Shown one piece after another: positions 17,622 through 25,973 of a stretch of DNA of 64,000 nt (the first letter of the stretch is position 1; every line of letters starts with the position of its first letter). Location: NCBI RefSeq assembly GCF_008254045.1, contig NZ_CP042425.1:7888163-7952162 (forward strand), written 5' to 3'. The position numbers were made by a program, and so were the translations under genes. The notes below the pieces were generated by a model that made no database searches, was not told the origin of the DNA, and was given only the letters and a program-made list of their open reading frames with translations. The stretch comes from Limnoglobus roseus. Its GTDB lineage: Bacteria; Planctomycetota; Planctomycetia; Gemmatales; Gemmataceae.

Positions 17622-17891
17622 ATGACGAATGCATCCACGAAGCCGCACGACGGCACGGTCGTTGGCGTGGCCGGCGACAAGCTCACGACGACGTGCAGCG
17701 AGGGTAAACAACACTGTCACACGGTGGCCAAGGACGCCAAGGTGACGTGCGACGGCAAGGCGAGCAAGGCCGCCGACTTGAAAGCCGGCACGCCGGTGCG
17801 GGTGACTCCGCACAAGGACGACAAGTCGGTGGCGACGGCCGTCGATTCGGGCAAGCACATCCCGGCGGTGGCGACCGGCGCCAAAGCATAG
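17622..17891 (+). CDS. Small conserved stress-island protein (copy A)
   Basis: 89 residues of unknown function. The sequence is beta-rich: GTVVGVAGDKLTTTCSEGKQ, HCHTVAKDAKVTCDGKASKA, DLKAGTPVRVTPHKDDKSVA. It resembles small OB/KOW-like or copper-binding-type beta barrels, with Cys and His (TCSEGKQHCHTV) that could bind metal. No signal peptide is present. A nearly identical protein is encoded at 36437, also downstream of a BON gene, so the BON plus this gene pair was duplicated as a unit. CAGGAGCTGATT precedes the start. Confidence 0.7.
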   Translation: MTNASTKPHDGTVVGVAGDKLTTTCSEGKQHCHTVAKDAKVTCDGKASKAADLKAGTPVRVTPHKDDKSVATAVDSGKHIPAVATGAKA

Positions 17892-17965
17892 TAACGGCGG
17901 ACAACCCGCGGTGAGCCGGGCGGCCGGCCCACCGCATTCTTTCCTGGATCAGGAGATCAACACCC

Positions 17966-18211
17966 GTGGGACACGTTCACGTCAACTTGGGGATTCTCGC
18001 CCTCACCTGCGGCATCCTCTCGGCGAAGTGGTCGATGGAATTGGGCATGAACCAGTTCCGCCAACTGCTCTGGGGCGTCGCCGGCGTGTTGCTCGGGCCG
18101 CTGGCCCTTCTGATCCTTTACGTCCGCCATCTCGGAGCCAGGCAGGCCAATGGCGTCCACGGCGCCCAGTGGATTTCTGGTCGAGCGGCCACGACGGCGG
18201 TTGTGTCCTGA
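17966..18211 (+). CDS. Small two-segment membrane protein
   Basis: 81 residues from GTG 17966, with AGGAGAT 8 bases upstream. Two hydrophobic stretches are seen: LGILALTCGILSA (about 8-20) and LLWGVAGVLLGPLALLILYV (about 34-53), followed by a polar tail. No family is recognised. It is likely an inner-membrane component of unknown role in the stress cluster. Confidence 0.55.
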   Translation: MGHVHVNLGILALTCGILSAKWSMELGMNQFRQLLWGVAGVLLGPLALLILYVRHLGARQANGVHGAQWISGRAATTAVVS

Positions 18212-18304
18212 AAGCACGTCCCGGCGACAACCGAATGTGCGAGCATTGCGGCCGGAGTCACCTTCCGATCGCTCCATCCCCCGACTTACGACAAGGAAAT
18301 CACC

Positions 18305-18802
18305 ATGCGAAAGTATATCAGTGGACTGGCCCTGCTCTTGGCCGCGTTCGCGTCCGAAGCGGCCGCCCAGTACCAGACCGTCATCACCCCGCCCGCGGGC
18401 GGCGTGCCCATCGTCGCCGGCGGTTGGTACACGGCCGGCACCGTGTTCGCCAACGGAATGGCCTACCCGGCGGGGCCAGTCGTCGAGGACGTCGGCTCGG
18501 TCGCACAGGCCTCGTACTCCGTTCCAACCGTCGTCGGCTATCCAGCGTCGTTCGGCTCCAACTACTACTACGGCGGATACCCTCAGAGTTCCTACTACGG
18601 CCCCGGTTACTCGTCGTTCGGTCTGGGCATCGGCTTTGGGACCAGCGGCTACGGCTACAACCGCGGCTACGCGGGCTACGGCTTCCGCTCCTATCCGAGC
18701 AATCGCGGCTACGGCGGTTACAGCAATTTTGGGCCGGGTTACGGTCGCGGCTACTCCGGGAACCGTGGGTACGGCGGTGGCAACGGCGGGCGGCGGCGTT
18801 AA
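18305..18802 (+). CDS. Secreted Gly/Tyr-rich protein
   Basis: 165 residues with a clear signal peptide (MRKYISGLALLLAAFASEAAA, cleavage after AAA-QY). The mature protein begins with a short beta-like part (ITPPAGGVPIVAGGWYTAGT) and then becomes a low-complexity region of repeated GY, YGG and NRGYGGY units ending GGNGGRRR. Such glycine/tyrosine-rich proteins form flexible or adhesive extracellular layers. The repeat nature gives little homology information; function is inferred only as exported/surface. Confidence 0.7.
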   Translation: MRKYISGLALLLAAFASEAAAQYQTVITPPAGGVPIVAGGWYTAGTVFANGMAYPAGPVVEDVGSVAQASYSVPTVVGYPASFGSNYYYGGYPQSSYYGPGYSSFGLGIGFGTSGYGYNRGYAGYGFRSYPSNRGYGGYSNFGPGYGRGYSGNRGYGGGNGGRRR

Positions 18803-18880
18803 CGCGCCACGGAATCGAACGGTCTCACGGAAAGCCCGCCGGGTCTTCCGCCCTCATCTCACACTCTGGAGGAACACCCC

Positions 18881-19453
18881 ATGAAAGAATCAGCTCTTGC
18901 CAAGGCCCCCCGTGCGGCGGCCCCGCCGCCGCATGAGGTGCAAGCGTTCGGCACGGTCGCCGAAATGCCCATCGCCCTCGCCGAGGCCGCCCGGCGGGAA
19001 GGGGCGGACAACCTGAACCAGCTCCTGGCCGACACGATCACCCTCCGCGACCTGTACCGCAAGCACCACTGGCAGGCGTCTGGGCCGACCTTCTACATGC
19101 TCCACCTGCTGTTCGACAAGCACCACCGGGAGCAGGACGAGTTGGTGGACGCCATCGCCGAGCGGGTCATGCAACTCGGCGGCGTGAGCGTGGCGATGGC
19201 CGCCGACGTGGCCGAGACGACCCTCATCCCCCGGCCGCCGAAGGGCCGCGAACGCACGGCCGAACAGGTGGCCCGCTTGCTGTACGCGCACGAAATCGTC
19301 CTGGAGGAGGCCCGCGCCATGGCCCGGTACGCCGAGCGCGACGGGGACGTCGGGACCGGCGACCTGATCGTCAGCGATGTCATCCGCACGAACGAGACGC
19401 AAGTCTGGTTCGTGGCCGAACACCGAACCGCCGTCCCGGCGGAAGTCGAGTGA
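18881..19453 (+). CDS. dps: Dps-family ferritin-like protein
   Basis: 190 residues. After a ~40-residue extension the four-helix ferritin-like fold starts: NLNQLLADTITLRDLYRKHH then WQASGPTFYMLHLLFDKHHR and EQDELVDAIAERVMQLGG. The KHHW His and the FDKHHREQDE acidic residues are the ferroxidase ligands that Dps dodecamers form at subunit interfaces. The role is iron sequestration and DNA protection during starvation or oxidative stress. GGAGGAACACCCC precedes ATG 18881. Within the stress island it stands as a single gene between a secreted protein and a small membrane protein. Confidence 0.88.
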   Translation: MKESALAKAPRAAAPPPHEVQAFGTVAEMPIALAEAARREGADNLNQLLADTITLRDLYRKHHWQASGPTFYMLHLLFDKHHREQDELVDAIAERVMQLGGVSVAMAADVAETTLIPRPPKGRERTAEQVARLLYAHEIVLEEARAMARYAERDGDVGTGDLIVSDVIRTNETQVWFVAEHRTAVPAEVE

Positions 19454-19565
19454 CCCCCCCCGCGCTCCCCGGCCGGCGCGGGAGATGTTCCGCTGGCAAT
19501 AACCGTATCTGCCCTCGGCCGGGTCGTGTAGACCCGGACGCATCCGCTTAACCAAAGAGAAACAC

Positions 19566-19781
19566 ATGTCTGTTTCCGCGCTTCGGATTCTCAGCAACGT
19601 CTGCCTGGTCGCCGGGTTCGCCTCGATCCTCGCGGCCATCCTGATCTGGTTCATCTCGAAAGAGCCAGACCTCGCCCACGGGGAGCGGTTCGGGATCTTC
19701 GTCGGCCTGTGGGCGCCCACCTTCTTCATTCTGTCCGACCGGATTGATCGGTACGCCACGGGCCGGCGGGTGGCGGCGTGA
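19566..19781 (+). CDS. Small two-pass membrane protein
   Basis: 71 residues with two hydrophobic segments: ILSNVCLVAGFASILAAILI (about 8-27) and FGIFVGLWAPTFFILSD (about 42-58), and a basic C-terminus. AGAGAAACAC precedes ATG 19566. It resembles short hypothetical membrane proteins common in stress clusters; no function can be assigned. The stop overlaps the region where the following histidine-kinase fragment begins. Confidence 0.6.
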   Translation: MSVSALRILSNVCLVAGFASILAAILIWFISKEPDLAHGERFGIFVGLWAPTFFILSDRIDRYATGRRVAA

Positions 19782-19870
19782 ACCGGAAGAGGCCGCCGTC
19801 GTCCTCGGCCTCGCACGGGAGGTCACGAACCTTCGATGCGAGAGATCTTTACCGTAACGGGAGTTCAACC

Positions 19871-20290
19871 ATGCTAAGGCCAGCACTGTGTCGGTGCGAA
19901 GCGGATCGGGCGACGGAGGGCTACTGCCGGACTGACCGAGAACTCGTGGAAGCCAACCGGCGCCTGCGCGAGTTTCTCGCGCTGCTCGGCCACGAGTTGC
20001 GCTCCCCCTTGACCGCGATGCATTACGCCCTGTGCGTGCTGAAACAGCAAGGGGTCGATGCCGACAATCGAGATCGCAATTGGGGCGTGATGGACCGACA
20101 GTTGCAGTTCATGGCCTGTCTGGTCAAGGACCTCATGGACGTTTCCGGCATCGAACTCGGCAAGGTCCAGTTGCACATCCAACCCCTGAACCTGGCACAA
20201 GCCCTGGTCCGGGCGGCGGAGACCGTCCGTGCCTCGATCGGAGAACGCGGCCGTCGGTTCGAAGTGATTTGCGCGCCGGAAGCCGAGTGA
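19871..20290 (+). CDS. Truncated histidine kinase (HisKA domain only)
   Basis: 139 residues from ATG 19871 (GGGAGTTCAACC upstream). It contains a dimerisation/phosphoacceptor module: ELVEANRRLREFLALLGHEL then RSPLTAMHYALCVLKQQ, the H-box, followed by the second helix (QLQFMACLVKDLMDVSGIEL). The frame stops at TGA 20290 just as the ATP-binding lid domain should begin (FEVICAPEAE), so N, G1 and G2 boxes are absent. It cannot autophosphorylate; it may be a remnant or a phosphotransfer domain acting with the receivers at 35030 and 37592. A GTG at 19778 would add 31 low-complexity residues. Confidence 0.7.
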   Translation: MLRPALCRCEADRATEGYCRTDRELVEANRRLREFLALLGHELRSPLTAMHYALCVLKQQGVDADNRDRNWGVMDRQLQFMACLVKDLMDVSGIELGKVQLHIQPLNLAQALVRAAETVRASIGERGRRFEVICAPEAE

Positions 20291-20346
20291 CCTCCGCGCC
20301 GCACCTCGGACGGCGAATACCCAGTTCAAAACAGTAGGAATCGACG

Positions 20347-20589
20347 ATGACGCGCGACGAATCAGACTTGAAGAAAGGCACTTGCCCGAAATGTGGCGCC
20401 CAGGACATCCATGCCCAACATCGGGCATACTGGTCCCGCAACTTCCTGCCCGTTGGGTGGTGGAGCCGGGCGAGGATCTGCAACTACGCGTGTGTCACGT
20501 GCGGCTATTTGGAAAGCTACATCGAGCCGGATGACAGAAAGAAAGTCGCTCAAAAGTGGGATCGCGTTGCCCAGGCCGAACCAGCTTGA
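20347..20589 (+). CDS. Small zinc-ribbon protein
   Basis: 80 residues. KKGTCPKCGAQDIHAQH and NYACVTCGYLESYI form a four-Cys zinc ribbon with 30-odd residues between the pairs, a frequent fold for nucleic-acid or protein contact. The middle part (WWSRARI) is aromatic and basic. The C-terminus is amphipathic (DDRKKVAQKWDRVAQAE). ATG 20347 follows TAGGAATCGACG. No specific family is recognised. Confidence 0.6.
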   Translation: MTRDESDLKKGTCPKCGAQDIHAQHRAYWSRNFLPVGWWSRARICNYACVTCGYLESYIEPDDRKKVAQKWDRVAQAEPA

Positions 20590-20725
20590 TCCGATCGCGT
20601 ACCATGCACGCGAAAGGGCTAAACGGCGTAATGGGCGTACGGGCCGCTAAGGGCCGTCAGACCTGACGCCCCCCCAAATACCGTCGAACTCGGGACAGCC
20701 AGAAACCATTCGAGAGGTCCACACC

Positions 20726-21454
20726 GTGACGACAGCTATTTCGCTCGACCCACCGTCGCACCTGACCGGGCATCACCGGAACACCTATGACGCGATCCGC
20801 CGTCACCCGACGGCGCACAACCTGGAGTGGCACGACGTCCGCTCGCTGCTCGACGCCATCGCCGTTGTGATCGAGGGGGACAACGGTAGCCTCCGCGCAA
20901 CGCGAAACGGGCACACGGCGCTGTTGCACGCGCCCAAACACAAGGACGCCCCGGCCGAGATGGTCCTGGCCATTCGCCGGTTCCTGGAGGTGTCGGCAAC
21001 GCCCGCCGCCGCACCGACCGCCGCCGCCGCGGACTTGCTCGTCGTCATCGACCACCACGAGGCGAAGGTGTACCGTGTCGAATCGCATGGATCGGTCCCG
21101 CAGAAATTGGTGCCGTACGACCCACAGGGCCACGGCCGCCACTTGCACTCCGCCCACGAGTGGACCGACGGCAAGCGGCAGCCGGAGCGGAAAAGTTACT
21201 ACGAGGCGGTTGCCCGGACACTGGGCGGGGCGGACCGGATCGTCCTGTTTGGCGCCGGTACGGGGCGGAGCAACGCCATGGACCAACTGATGGCCGACCT
21301 GACGGCCCGCCACCCGACGGTGGCGGCCAAGGTGATCGCCGCGGTCGTCCTGGAGGTCCACCACACGACCGAAGAGCAACTCCTGGCGGAAGCCCGCAGC
21401 GTCTTCGCCCGGTTCGACGGCGTGAACCCGGTCCCGGCGGAGGGCGCACGATGA
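20726..21454 (+). CDS. baeRF-type (bacterial eRF1-like) stress protein
   Basis: 242 residues in two parts. Residues 12-85 (LTGHHRNTYDAIRRHPTAHN, WHDVRSLLDAIAVVIEGDNG, ATRNGHTALLHAP) look like a HicA-type dsRNA-binding-like unit. Residues about 105-235 (LLVVIDHHEAKVYRVESHG, WTDGKRQPERKSYYEAV, ADRIVLFGAGTGRSNAMDQL) resemble the bacterial archaeo-eukaryotic release factor families, which are predicted to act on ribosomes under stress. Start codon GTG 20726 has GAGAGGTCCACACC upstream. Its stop overlaps the TspO start (ATGA), so both are probably co-translated. Activity on ribosomes is a family-level prediction. Confidence 0.65.
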   Translation: MTTAISLDPPSHLTGHHRNTYDAIRRHPTAHNLEWHDVRSLLDAIAVVIEGDNGSLRATRNGHTALLHAPKHKDAPAEMVLAIRRFLEVSATPAAAPTAAAADLLVVIDHHEAKVYRVESHGSVPQKLVPYDPQGHGRHLHSAHEWTDGKRQPERKSYYEAVARTLGGADRIVLFGAGTGRSNAMDQLMADLTARHPTVAAKVIAAVVLEVHHTTEEQLLAEARSVFARFDGVNPVPAEGAR

Positions 21455-21846
21455 CGTGGCACGACTGGTACGACGCGCTGGCGAAACCCCCGTGGACGCC
21501 GGCCCCGGCGACCATCTCGTTTATTTGGAGCCTGCTCTATCCGGGGATTCTGCTGAGTTTCGGCTTCGTCTTCCTCCAGGGCACGCGGGGCCGCCTGCCG
21601 AAACCGGTCTGGTTGTCGTTCGCCCTCAACTTGTTGGCTAACCTCGCGTTCATGCCCCTCTTCGCCGGGTTAAGGAACGTCCACTGGGCCACGGCCGACA
21701 TCCTCGTGGTGTGGGCCACGTTGATTTGGTGCGCGGTCGCCGTCTGGCCGTACTACCGCTGGGTCGCGCTGGTCCAACTGCCCTACTTCGTCTGGGTGTC
21801 GATCGCCGGGGTCCTGCAACTGTCGATCGCGTGGATGAACTGGTAG
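21451..21846 (+). CDS. tspO: TspO/MBR family protein
   Basis: 131 residues, five hydrophobic segments and a high Trp content. WYDALAKPPWTPAPATISFI has the family Pro-Pro-Trp-x-Pro entry; WSLLYPGILLSFGFVFL, LNLLANLAFMPLFAG, TADILVVWATLIWCAVAVW and LPYFVWVSIAGVLQLSIAWM follow. TspO proteins bind porphyrins and are stress-induced membrane sensors. ATG 21451 overlaps the previous stop. The last ~37 residues recur as a decayed copy at 36812-36925. Confidence 0.82.
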   Translation: MTWHDWYDALAKPPWTPAPATISFIWSLLYPGILLSFGFVFLQGTRGRLPKPVWLSFALNLLANLAFMPLFAGLRNVHWATADILVVWATLIWCAVAVWPYYRWVALVQLPYFVWVSIAGVLQLSIAWMNW

Positions 21847-21913
21847 GCCTCGATTCACCTCGACCCATTTCGGTCCGAGGCGTCCGTTTCAATGTCAGCA
21901 AAGGCAATGTCCC

Positions 21914-22444
21914 ATGAAGAACTCCAACTCCGTCGTCGCCGTCTTCGACTCGCACGACCAGGCCGAGGCGGCCGTCCGCAAGCTCCAGAAGGACGGCTTC
22001 GACATGAAAAAGTTGTCGATCGTGGGCAAGGACTACCACACGGAGGAGCACGTCGTCGGGTACTACAACGCCGGCGACCGGATGATGTACTGGGGCAAGC
22101 AGGGGGCGTTCTGGGGCGGCTTCTGGGGACTGCTGTTCGGCTCCGCGTTCTTCTGGGTGCCGGCCGTCGGCCCGCTCCTGATGGCCGGCCCGCTGGTCGC
22201 CTCTTTCATCGCCGCCCTCGAAGGCGCTGCGGTGGTGGGCGGGCTGAGCGCCCTTGGCGCCGCGCTGGCCAGCGTCGGCATTCCGGAGAACAGCATCGTG
22301 CAGTACGAGACCGAGGTGAAGAACGGCAAACTCCTGCTCGTCGCCCACGGAACGGTCGACCAGGTGGAAAAGGCCAGGGGCCTCCTTGGGCACTCCAAGG
22401 CGAACGTGACGGTTCACGACAAAGCGGACATGGCCATCGCGTGA
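21914..22444 (+). CDS. DUF1269-like general stress membrane protein (copy A)
   Basis: 176 residues. The N-terminal part VVAVFDSHDQAEAAVRKLQK with DGFDMKKLSIVGKDYHTEEH is the ferredoxin-like unit seen in general stress protein 17M-type families. A Gly/Trp-rich hairpin follows (YWGKQGAFWGGFWGLLFGSA, then FFWVPAVGPLLMAGPLVAS), typical of glycine-zipper membrane insertion, and a C-terminal NSIVQYETEVKNGKLLLVAH strand pair. The function is unknown; the family is stress-associated. A close paralogue is at 36993. The start ATG has only a weak upstream purine stretch (AGCAAAGG). Confidence 0.8.
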   Translation: MKNSNSVVAVFDSHDQAEAAVRKLQKDGFDMKKLSIVGKDYHTEEHVVGYYNAGDRMMYWGKQGAFWGGFWGLLFGSAFFWVPAVGPLLMAGPLVASFIAALEGAAVVGGLSALGAALASVGIPENSIVQYETEVKNGKLLLVAHGTVDQVEKARGLLGHSKANVTVHDKADMAIA

Positions 22445-22481
22445 CGCGACAACGGTGCGGCTAGTTTCAAAGAGGGTTCCC

Positions 22482-23846
22482 GTGCGGAAGTATTTTTCCA
22501 TCGGCTTGGCGCTCGCTCTCGTCCTCGGCGGAGCCGCGTACTGGCTGTGGGCGCCCGCTCGGGCGTCGGGCGTGACGTTCCTGACCGAACCCGTCACGCG
22601 GGGGGAACTGCTCGCCACCGTCGGCGGGACGGGCACGCTCGAACCCGAAGACGTGATCGACGTCGGGACACAAGTCGCCGGGTTGATCAAAACGTTCGGC
22701 AACGGGACGGACGGCAAACTCATCGACTACGGGTCGCCCGTCGGGCCCGGAACGGTCCTGGCGCGAATAGACGACGCGCTGTACGCGGCCCGGGCGGAGC
22801 AATCCCGCTCGCTCGTGGGGTCGGCGGAACAGAAAGTCCTTCAAACCAAGGCGAAGGTGGACGAAGCGGTGGCGAACACCAACACCAGCCGCGCGGCCTT
22901 GATGCAGGCCCAGGCCCGCGCCAACCAGAGCAAGCGCGACTGGGACCGCGCGAAGACGATGAAAGCCTCCGCGACCATCTCGGACCAAGAGTACGACGCG
23001 GCCCAGAGCGCGTTCGAGGTCAACACCGCGGGCGTGGTCGTGTCCGAGGCGACTATCGCGCAGGCGGTCGCCACCGAGGCCGATTTCCGCGCCTCGGTCG
23101 GCGACGCCGAGGCGGCCGTTCGCACGGCAAAGGCCGTCCTCCGTCAGGACGAGATCAACCTGGGCTACTGCATCATCAAGTCGGACGTGGCCGGGACGGT
23201 CATCGACCGCCGGGTGACGATCGGCCAGACGGTGCAGTCCTCGTTCAACACGCCCAGCCTGTTCCTCATCGCCAAGGACCTGAAGAAGATGAAGGTGTGG
23301 GCGTCGGTGAACGAGTCGGACATCGGTCAGATCCACGTCGGCCAGGCGGTCGCGTTCACGGTCGATGCGTACCCGAAGAAGACCTTCCGCGGCGCCGTCG
23401 CCCGCGTTCGCTTGAACGCCACCAACACCCAGAACGTCGTCGTATACACCGTCGAGGTGACGACCGACAACCCGGACGGCCTGCTGCTGCCGTACATGAC
23501 CGCGAACCTCAAATTCGAAGTGGACCGGCGGGCCGACGCCCTGCTCGTTCCGAACGCGGCTTTGCGGTACCGCCCGGCGGCCAACCTCGTTTCCGGCACG
23601 GCCTCTGGTTCCAAGCAGTCCGGCGGCGCCGGCGACAAACCGAATCCCGGCGTCGTCTACGTCGAGGACGCCGGGAAGTTGCGGGCCGTCCCGGTCGAAC
23701 TCGGCCTGACCGACGGCACGATGACCGAGGTGGTGGCCGGCGACTTGCCCGCCGGGGCCGCGGTCATCGTCGGCGAGTCCCGCAGCGGCGGCACGCCGAA
23801 CACGGCCGAGAACCCGTTCGCACCGAAACCGGGCGGGAAGAAATAG
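22482..23846 (+). CDS. macA: MacA-like periplasmic adaptor (membrane fusion protein)
   Basis: 454 residues. GTG 22482 (MRKYFSIGLALALVLGGAAY, a membrane anchor) is favoured over 22455 because AGAGGG lies upstream and the anchor then starts at once. The chain has the adaptor plan: GELLATVGGTGTLEPEDVID (lipoyl start), a coiled-coil hairpin about residues 105-220 (SLVGSAEQKVLQTKAKVDEA, ALMQAQARANQSKRDWDRAK), lipoyl return (LGYCIIKSDVAGTVIDRRVT) and a beta-barrel (VWASVNESDIGQIHVGQAVA). It partners the ATPase at 23858 and the permease at 24568 in a tripartite MacAB-type exporter across the envelope; the substrate is unknown. Confidence 0.88.
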   Translation: MRKYFSIGLALALVLGGAAYWLWAPARASGVTFLTEPVTRGELLATVGGTGTLEPEDVIDVGTQVAGLIKTFGNGTDGKLIDYGSPVGPGTVLARIDDALYAARAEQSRSLVGSAEQKVLQTKAKVDEAVANTNTSRAALMQAQARANQSKRDWDRAKTMKASATISDQEYDAAQSAFEVNTAGVVVSEATIAQAVATEADFRASVGDAEAAVRTAKAVLRQDEINLGYCIIKSDVAGTVIDRRVTIGQTVQSSFNTPSLFLIAKDLKKMKVWASVNESDIGQIHVGQAVAFTVDAYPKKTFRGAVARVRLNATNTQNVVVYTVEVTTDNPDGLLLPYMTANLKFEVDRRADALLVPNAALRYRPAANLVSGTASGSKQSGGAGDKPNPGVVYVEDAGKLRAVPVELGLTDGTMTEVVAGDLPAGAAVIVGESRSGGTPNTAENPFAPKPGGKK

Positions 23847-23857
23847 GAGCCGCGGGC

Positions 23858-24571
23858 ATGGAACTCATCACCGTGAAGGATGTCTGGAAGACGTACCGCG
23901 TCGGCGGGGAAGACCTTCACGTCCTCAAGGGGGTCTCCATGAACGTCCGCCGCGGCGAACTGGTCGCCCTCACCGGCTCCTCCGGCGGCGGCAAATCGAC
24001 CCTCATGAACACCCTCGGCTGCCTCGACCGGCCGACCTCAGGGAACTACTGGCTCGACAACGTGGACGTCTCCGGCCTGGACCCGTCGGCCCGCGCCGTC
24101 ACCCGCGGGCGGAAGATCGGGTTCGTGTTCCAGAACTTCAGCCTGCTCGCCCGCACGAGCGCGCTCGACAACGTGTTGATGCCGCTCACCTACGCGACTC
24201 AGCGGCCGACGCCGGCGGACGGCCGGAAGCGGGCCGTCGCCCTCCTGGAGCGGGTCGGGTTGGCCAACCGGATGGACCACTACCCGTCCCAGTTGTCCGG
24301 CGGGCAACAGCAGCGGGTGGCCATCGCCCGGGCCCTCGTCAACAACCCGGCCCTCCTCCTGGCCGACGAACCGACCGGCAACCTGGACTCGAAGACCAGC
24401 GTCGAAATCCTCGACATGTTCAAGCGGCTCAACGCGGAGGAAGGGTTGACGGTCCTCCTCGTCACGCACGACCCGGCCGTGGCCGCGACCGCCCATCGCG
24501 TGATCTTCATGAAGGACGGGCTGATCGAATCCGGGGCCTTCGCCCCGGAGCTTGCGGGAGAATCGACGTGA
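23858..24571 (+). CDS. MacB-type ABC transporter ATPase
   Basis: 237 residues from ATG 23858 (TAGGAGC upstream). All ABC motifs are visible: Walker A GSSGGGKST near residue 42, Q-loop FVFQNFSLL near 88, signature LSGGQQQRVAIARAL near 145, Walker B LLLADEPTGNLDS near 165 and H-loop VLLVTHDPAVAA near 205. The LDS after TGN is the LolD/MacB subgroup feature. The frame continues upstream of 23858 only as a shadow of the adaptor gene. Stop and the permease start overlap (GTGA at 24568). Confidence 0.93.
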   Translation: MELITVKDVWKTYRVGGEDLHVLKGVSMNVRRGELVALTGSSGGGKSTLMNTLGCLDRPTSGNYWLDNVDVSGLDPSARAVTRGRKIGFVFQNFSLLARTSALDNVLMPLTYATQRPTPADGRKRAVALLERVGLANRMDHYPSQLSGGQQQRVAIARALVNNPALLLADEPTGNLDSKTSVEILDMFKRLNAEEGLTVLLVTHDPAVAATAHRVIFMKDGLIESGAFAPELAGEST

Positions 24572-25935
24572 CCCTTTTCCCGCCGACGTTCGCGGTCGCG
24601 CTGCACGCGCTGCGGCGGAACCTGGTCCGATCCGCCCTCACCACCCTCGGCATCGTCATCGGCGTCGGGGCCGTCATCGCGATGGTCGAGATCGGGCAGG
24701 GATCGAAGCGAGCAGTGGCCGAGAGCATCCAGAGCCTCGGCGCGAACAACCTGCTCGTGATGCCGGGGCAGGCGTCGAGCGGGGGCGTCAGCTTCGGCGG
24801 CGGATCGACGCCCACGCTGACGCCGGGCGACGCGGACGCCATCGTGCGCGAGGTGTCGAGCGCGGTGGCGGTCGCCCCGGTCGTGCGGGCCCGCACCCAG
24901 GTGATCGCCGGCGGGAAGAACTGGGTTCCGTTGTACATCTACGGCACCACGTCCGACTTTCTTTCTGTCCGCGACTGGGCGGTGGCCGACGGCCGGGCCT
25001 TCGCCCCGGCCGAGAACAACGGCATGGCCAACGTCTGCCTCGTCGGGCGGACGATCGCCCGCCAACTCTTCGGGTCCGCCTCGCCCCTCGACCAGACGCT
25101 CCGCGTGAACAACACCCCCCTGCGGGTGATCGGCGTGCTGGTTGCGAAGGGGGCCAACACGTTCGGGGCCGACCAGGACGACATCGTCCTCGCCCCATGG
25201 CAGACGATCAAGTTCAAGGTGTCCGGCCAGTCCGCCCAGACGGCCAACCAGAGCGTCGCGGCCGCCGCCGGGGCGACCGGCAACTCGAGCACGCGGTTCC
25301 CCAGCCAGCAGCCCAGCCCGTACCCGCTCCAGACGGCGACGGAGGCGGCCGACTTCCCCGCCCCGCCGCTGCCGACATTCGTCGATCAAATTCTGGTGCG
25401 CATCGGCGACGAGGCGGACATCCCCGGGGCGACCCGGCAGATCTCCGTCTTGCTCCGCGAGCGGCACCGCACCCGGTCCAACCAGCCGGACGATTTCAAC
25501 ATCCGCGACACGGCCGAACTGTCCAGCGCGGCCGTGGCAACCGCCCAACTCATGAGCGGCCTGCTCCTGGCCGTCTCGCTCATCTCGCTCGTGGTGGGCG
25601 GCGTCGGCATTATGAACATCATGCTCGTCTCCGTCACGGAACGGACGAAGGAGATCGGCCTGCGGATGGCGGTCGGCGCACGCCCGAAGGACATCCTGTG
25701 GCAATTCCTTGTCGAGGCCATCGTTCTCTGCCTGGCGGGCGGGGCGGTCGGCATCCTCTGCGGGTGGGGCGGGGCCTGGGCGGTCCGCACCTTCCTCCAC
25801 TGGCGGACGGAGCCGTCGATTCCTGCCGTGATCGCGGCCGTCGGCGTTTCGGCCTTCGTCGGCGTCGCGTTCGGGTTCTACCCGGCCTGGAAGGCGTCGC
25901 GTTTGGACCCGATCGACGCCCTGCGGTACGAGTAA
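24568..25935 (+). CDS. MacB-like ABC permease (FtsX fold)
   Basis: 455 residues, GTG start overlapping the ATPase stop. The N-terminal transmembrane helix (LVRSALTTLGIVIGVGAVIA) carries the GIVIGVGAV motif of MacB/LolC permeases; residues ~50-310 form the periplasmic MacB-PCD domain, including an Ala/Gln/Ser-rich insert near 230-260. Three helices follow at the C-terminus (LMSGLLLAVSLISLVVGGVG, then IVLCLAGGAVGILCGWGGAW, and AVGVSAFVGVAFGFYPAWKA) with the GIMNIMLVSVTERTKEIGLR coupling motif. ATP binding by the neighbour drives mechanotransmission, moving substrate from periplasm outward. Operon: macA, ATPase, permease. Confidence 0.92.
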   Translation: MTLFPPTFAVALHALRRNLVRSALTTLGIVIGVGAVIAMVEIGQGSKRAVAESIQSLGANNLLVMPGQASSGGVSFGGGSTPTLTPGDADAIVREVSSAVAVAPVVRARTQVIAGGKNWVPLYIYGTTSDFLSVRDWAVADGRAFAPAENNGMANVCLVGRTIARQLFGSASPLDQTLRVNNTPLRVIGVLVAKGANTFGADQDDIVLAPWQTIKFKVSGQSAQTANQSVAAAAGATGNSSTRFPSQQPSPYPLQTATEAADFPAPPLPTFVDQILVRIGDEADIPGATRQISVLLRERHRTRSNQPDDFNIRDTAELSSAAVATAQLMSGLLLAVSLISLVVGGVGIMNIMLVSVTERTKEIGLRMAVGARPKDILWQFLVEAIVLCLAGGAVGILCGWGGAWAVRTFLHWRTEPSIPAVIAAVGVSAFVGVAFGFYPAWKASRLDPIDALRYE

Positions 25936-25973
25936 GATGTCGATCTCCGAAAATTCCCTCGCACAGTAATGTG

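Noticed and set aside
22547..23857. Upstream extension of the MacB ATPase frame
   Set aside because: The extension overlaps macA in another frame and is Arg/Gly-rich noise; ATG 23858 has a ribosome-binding site.
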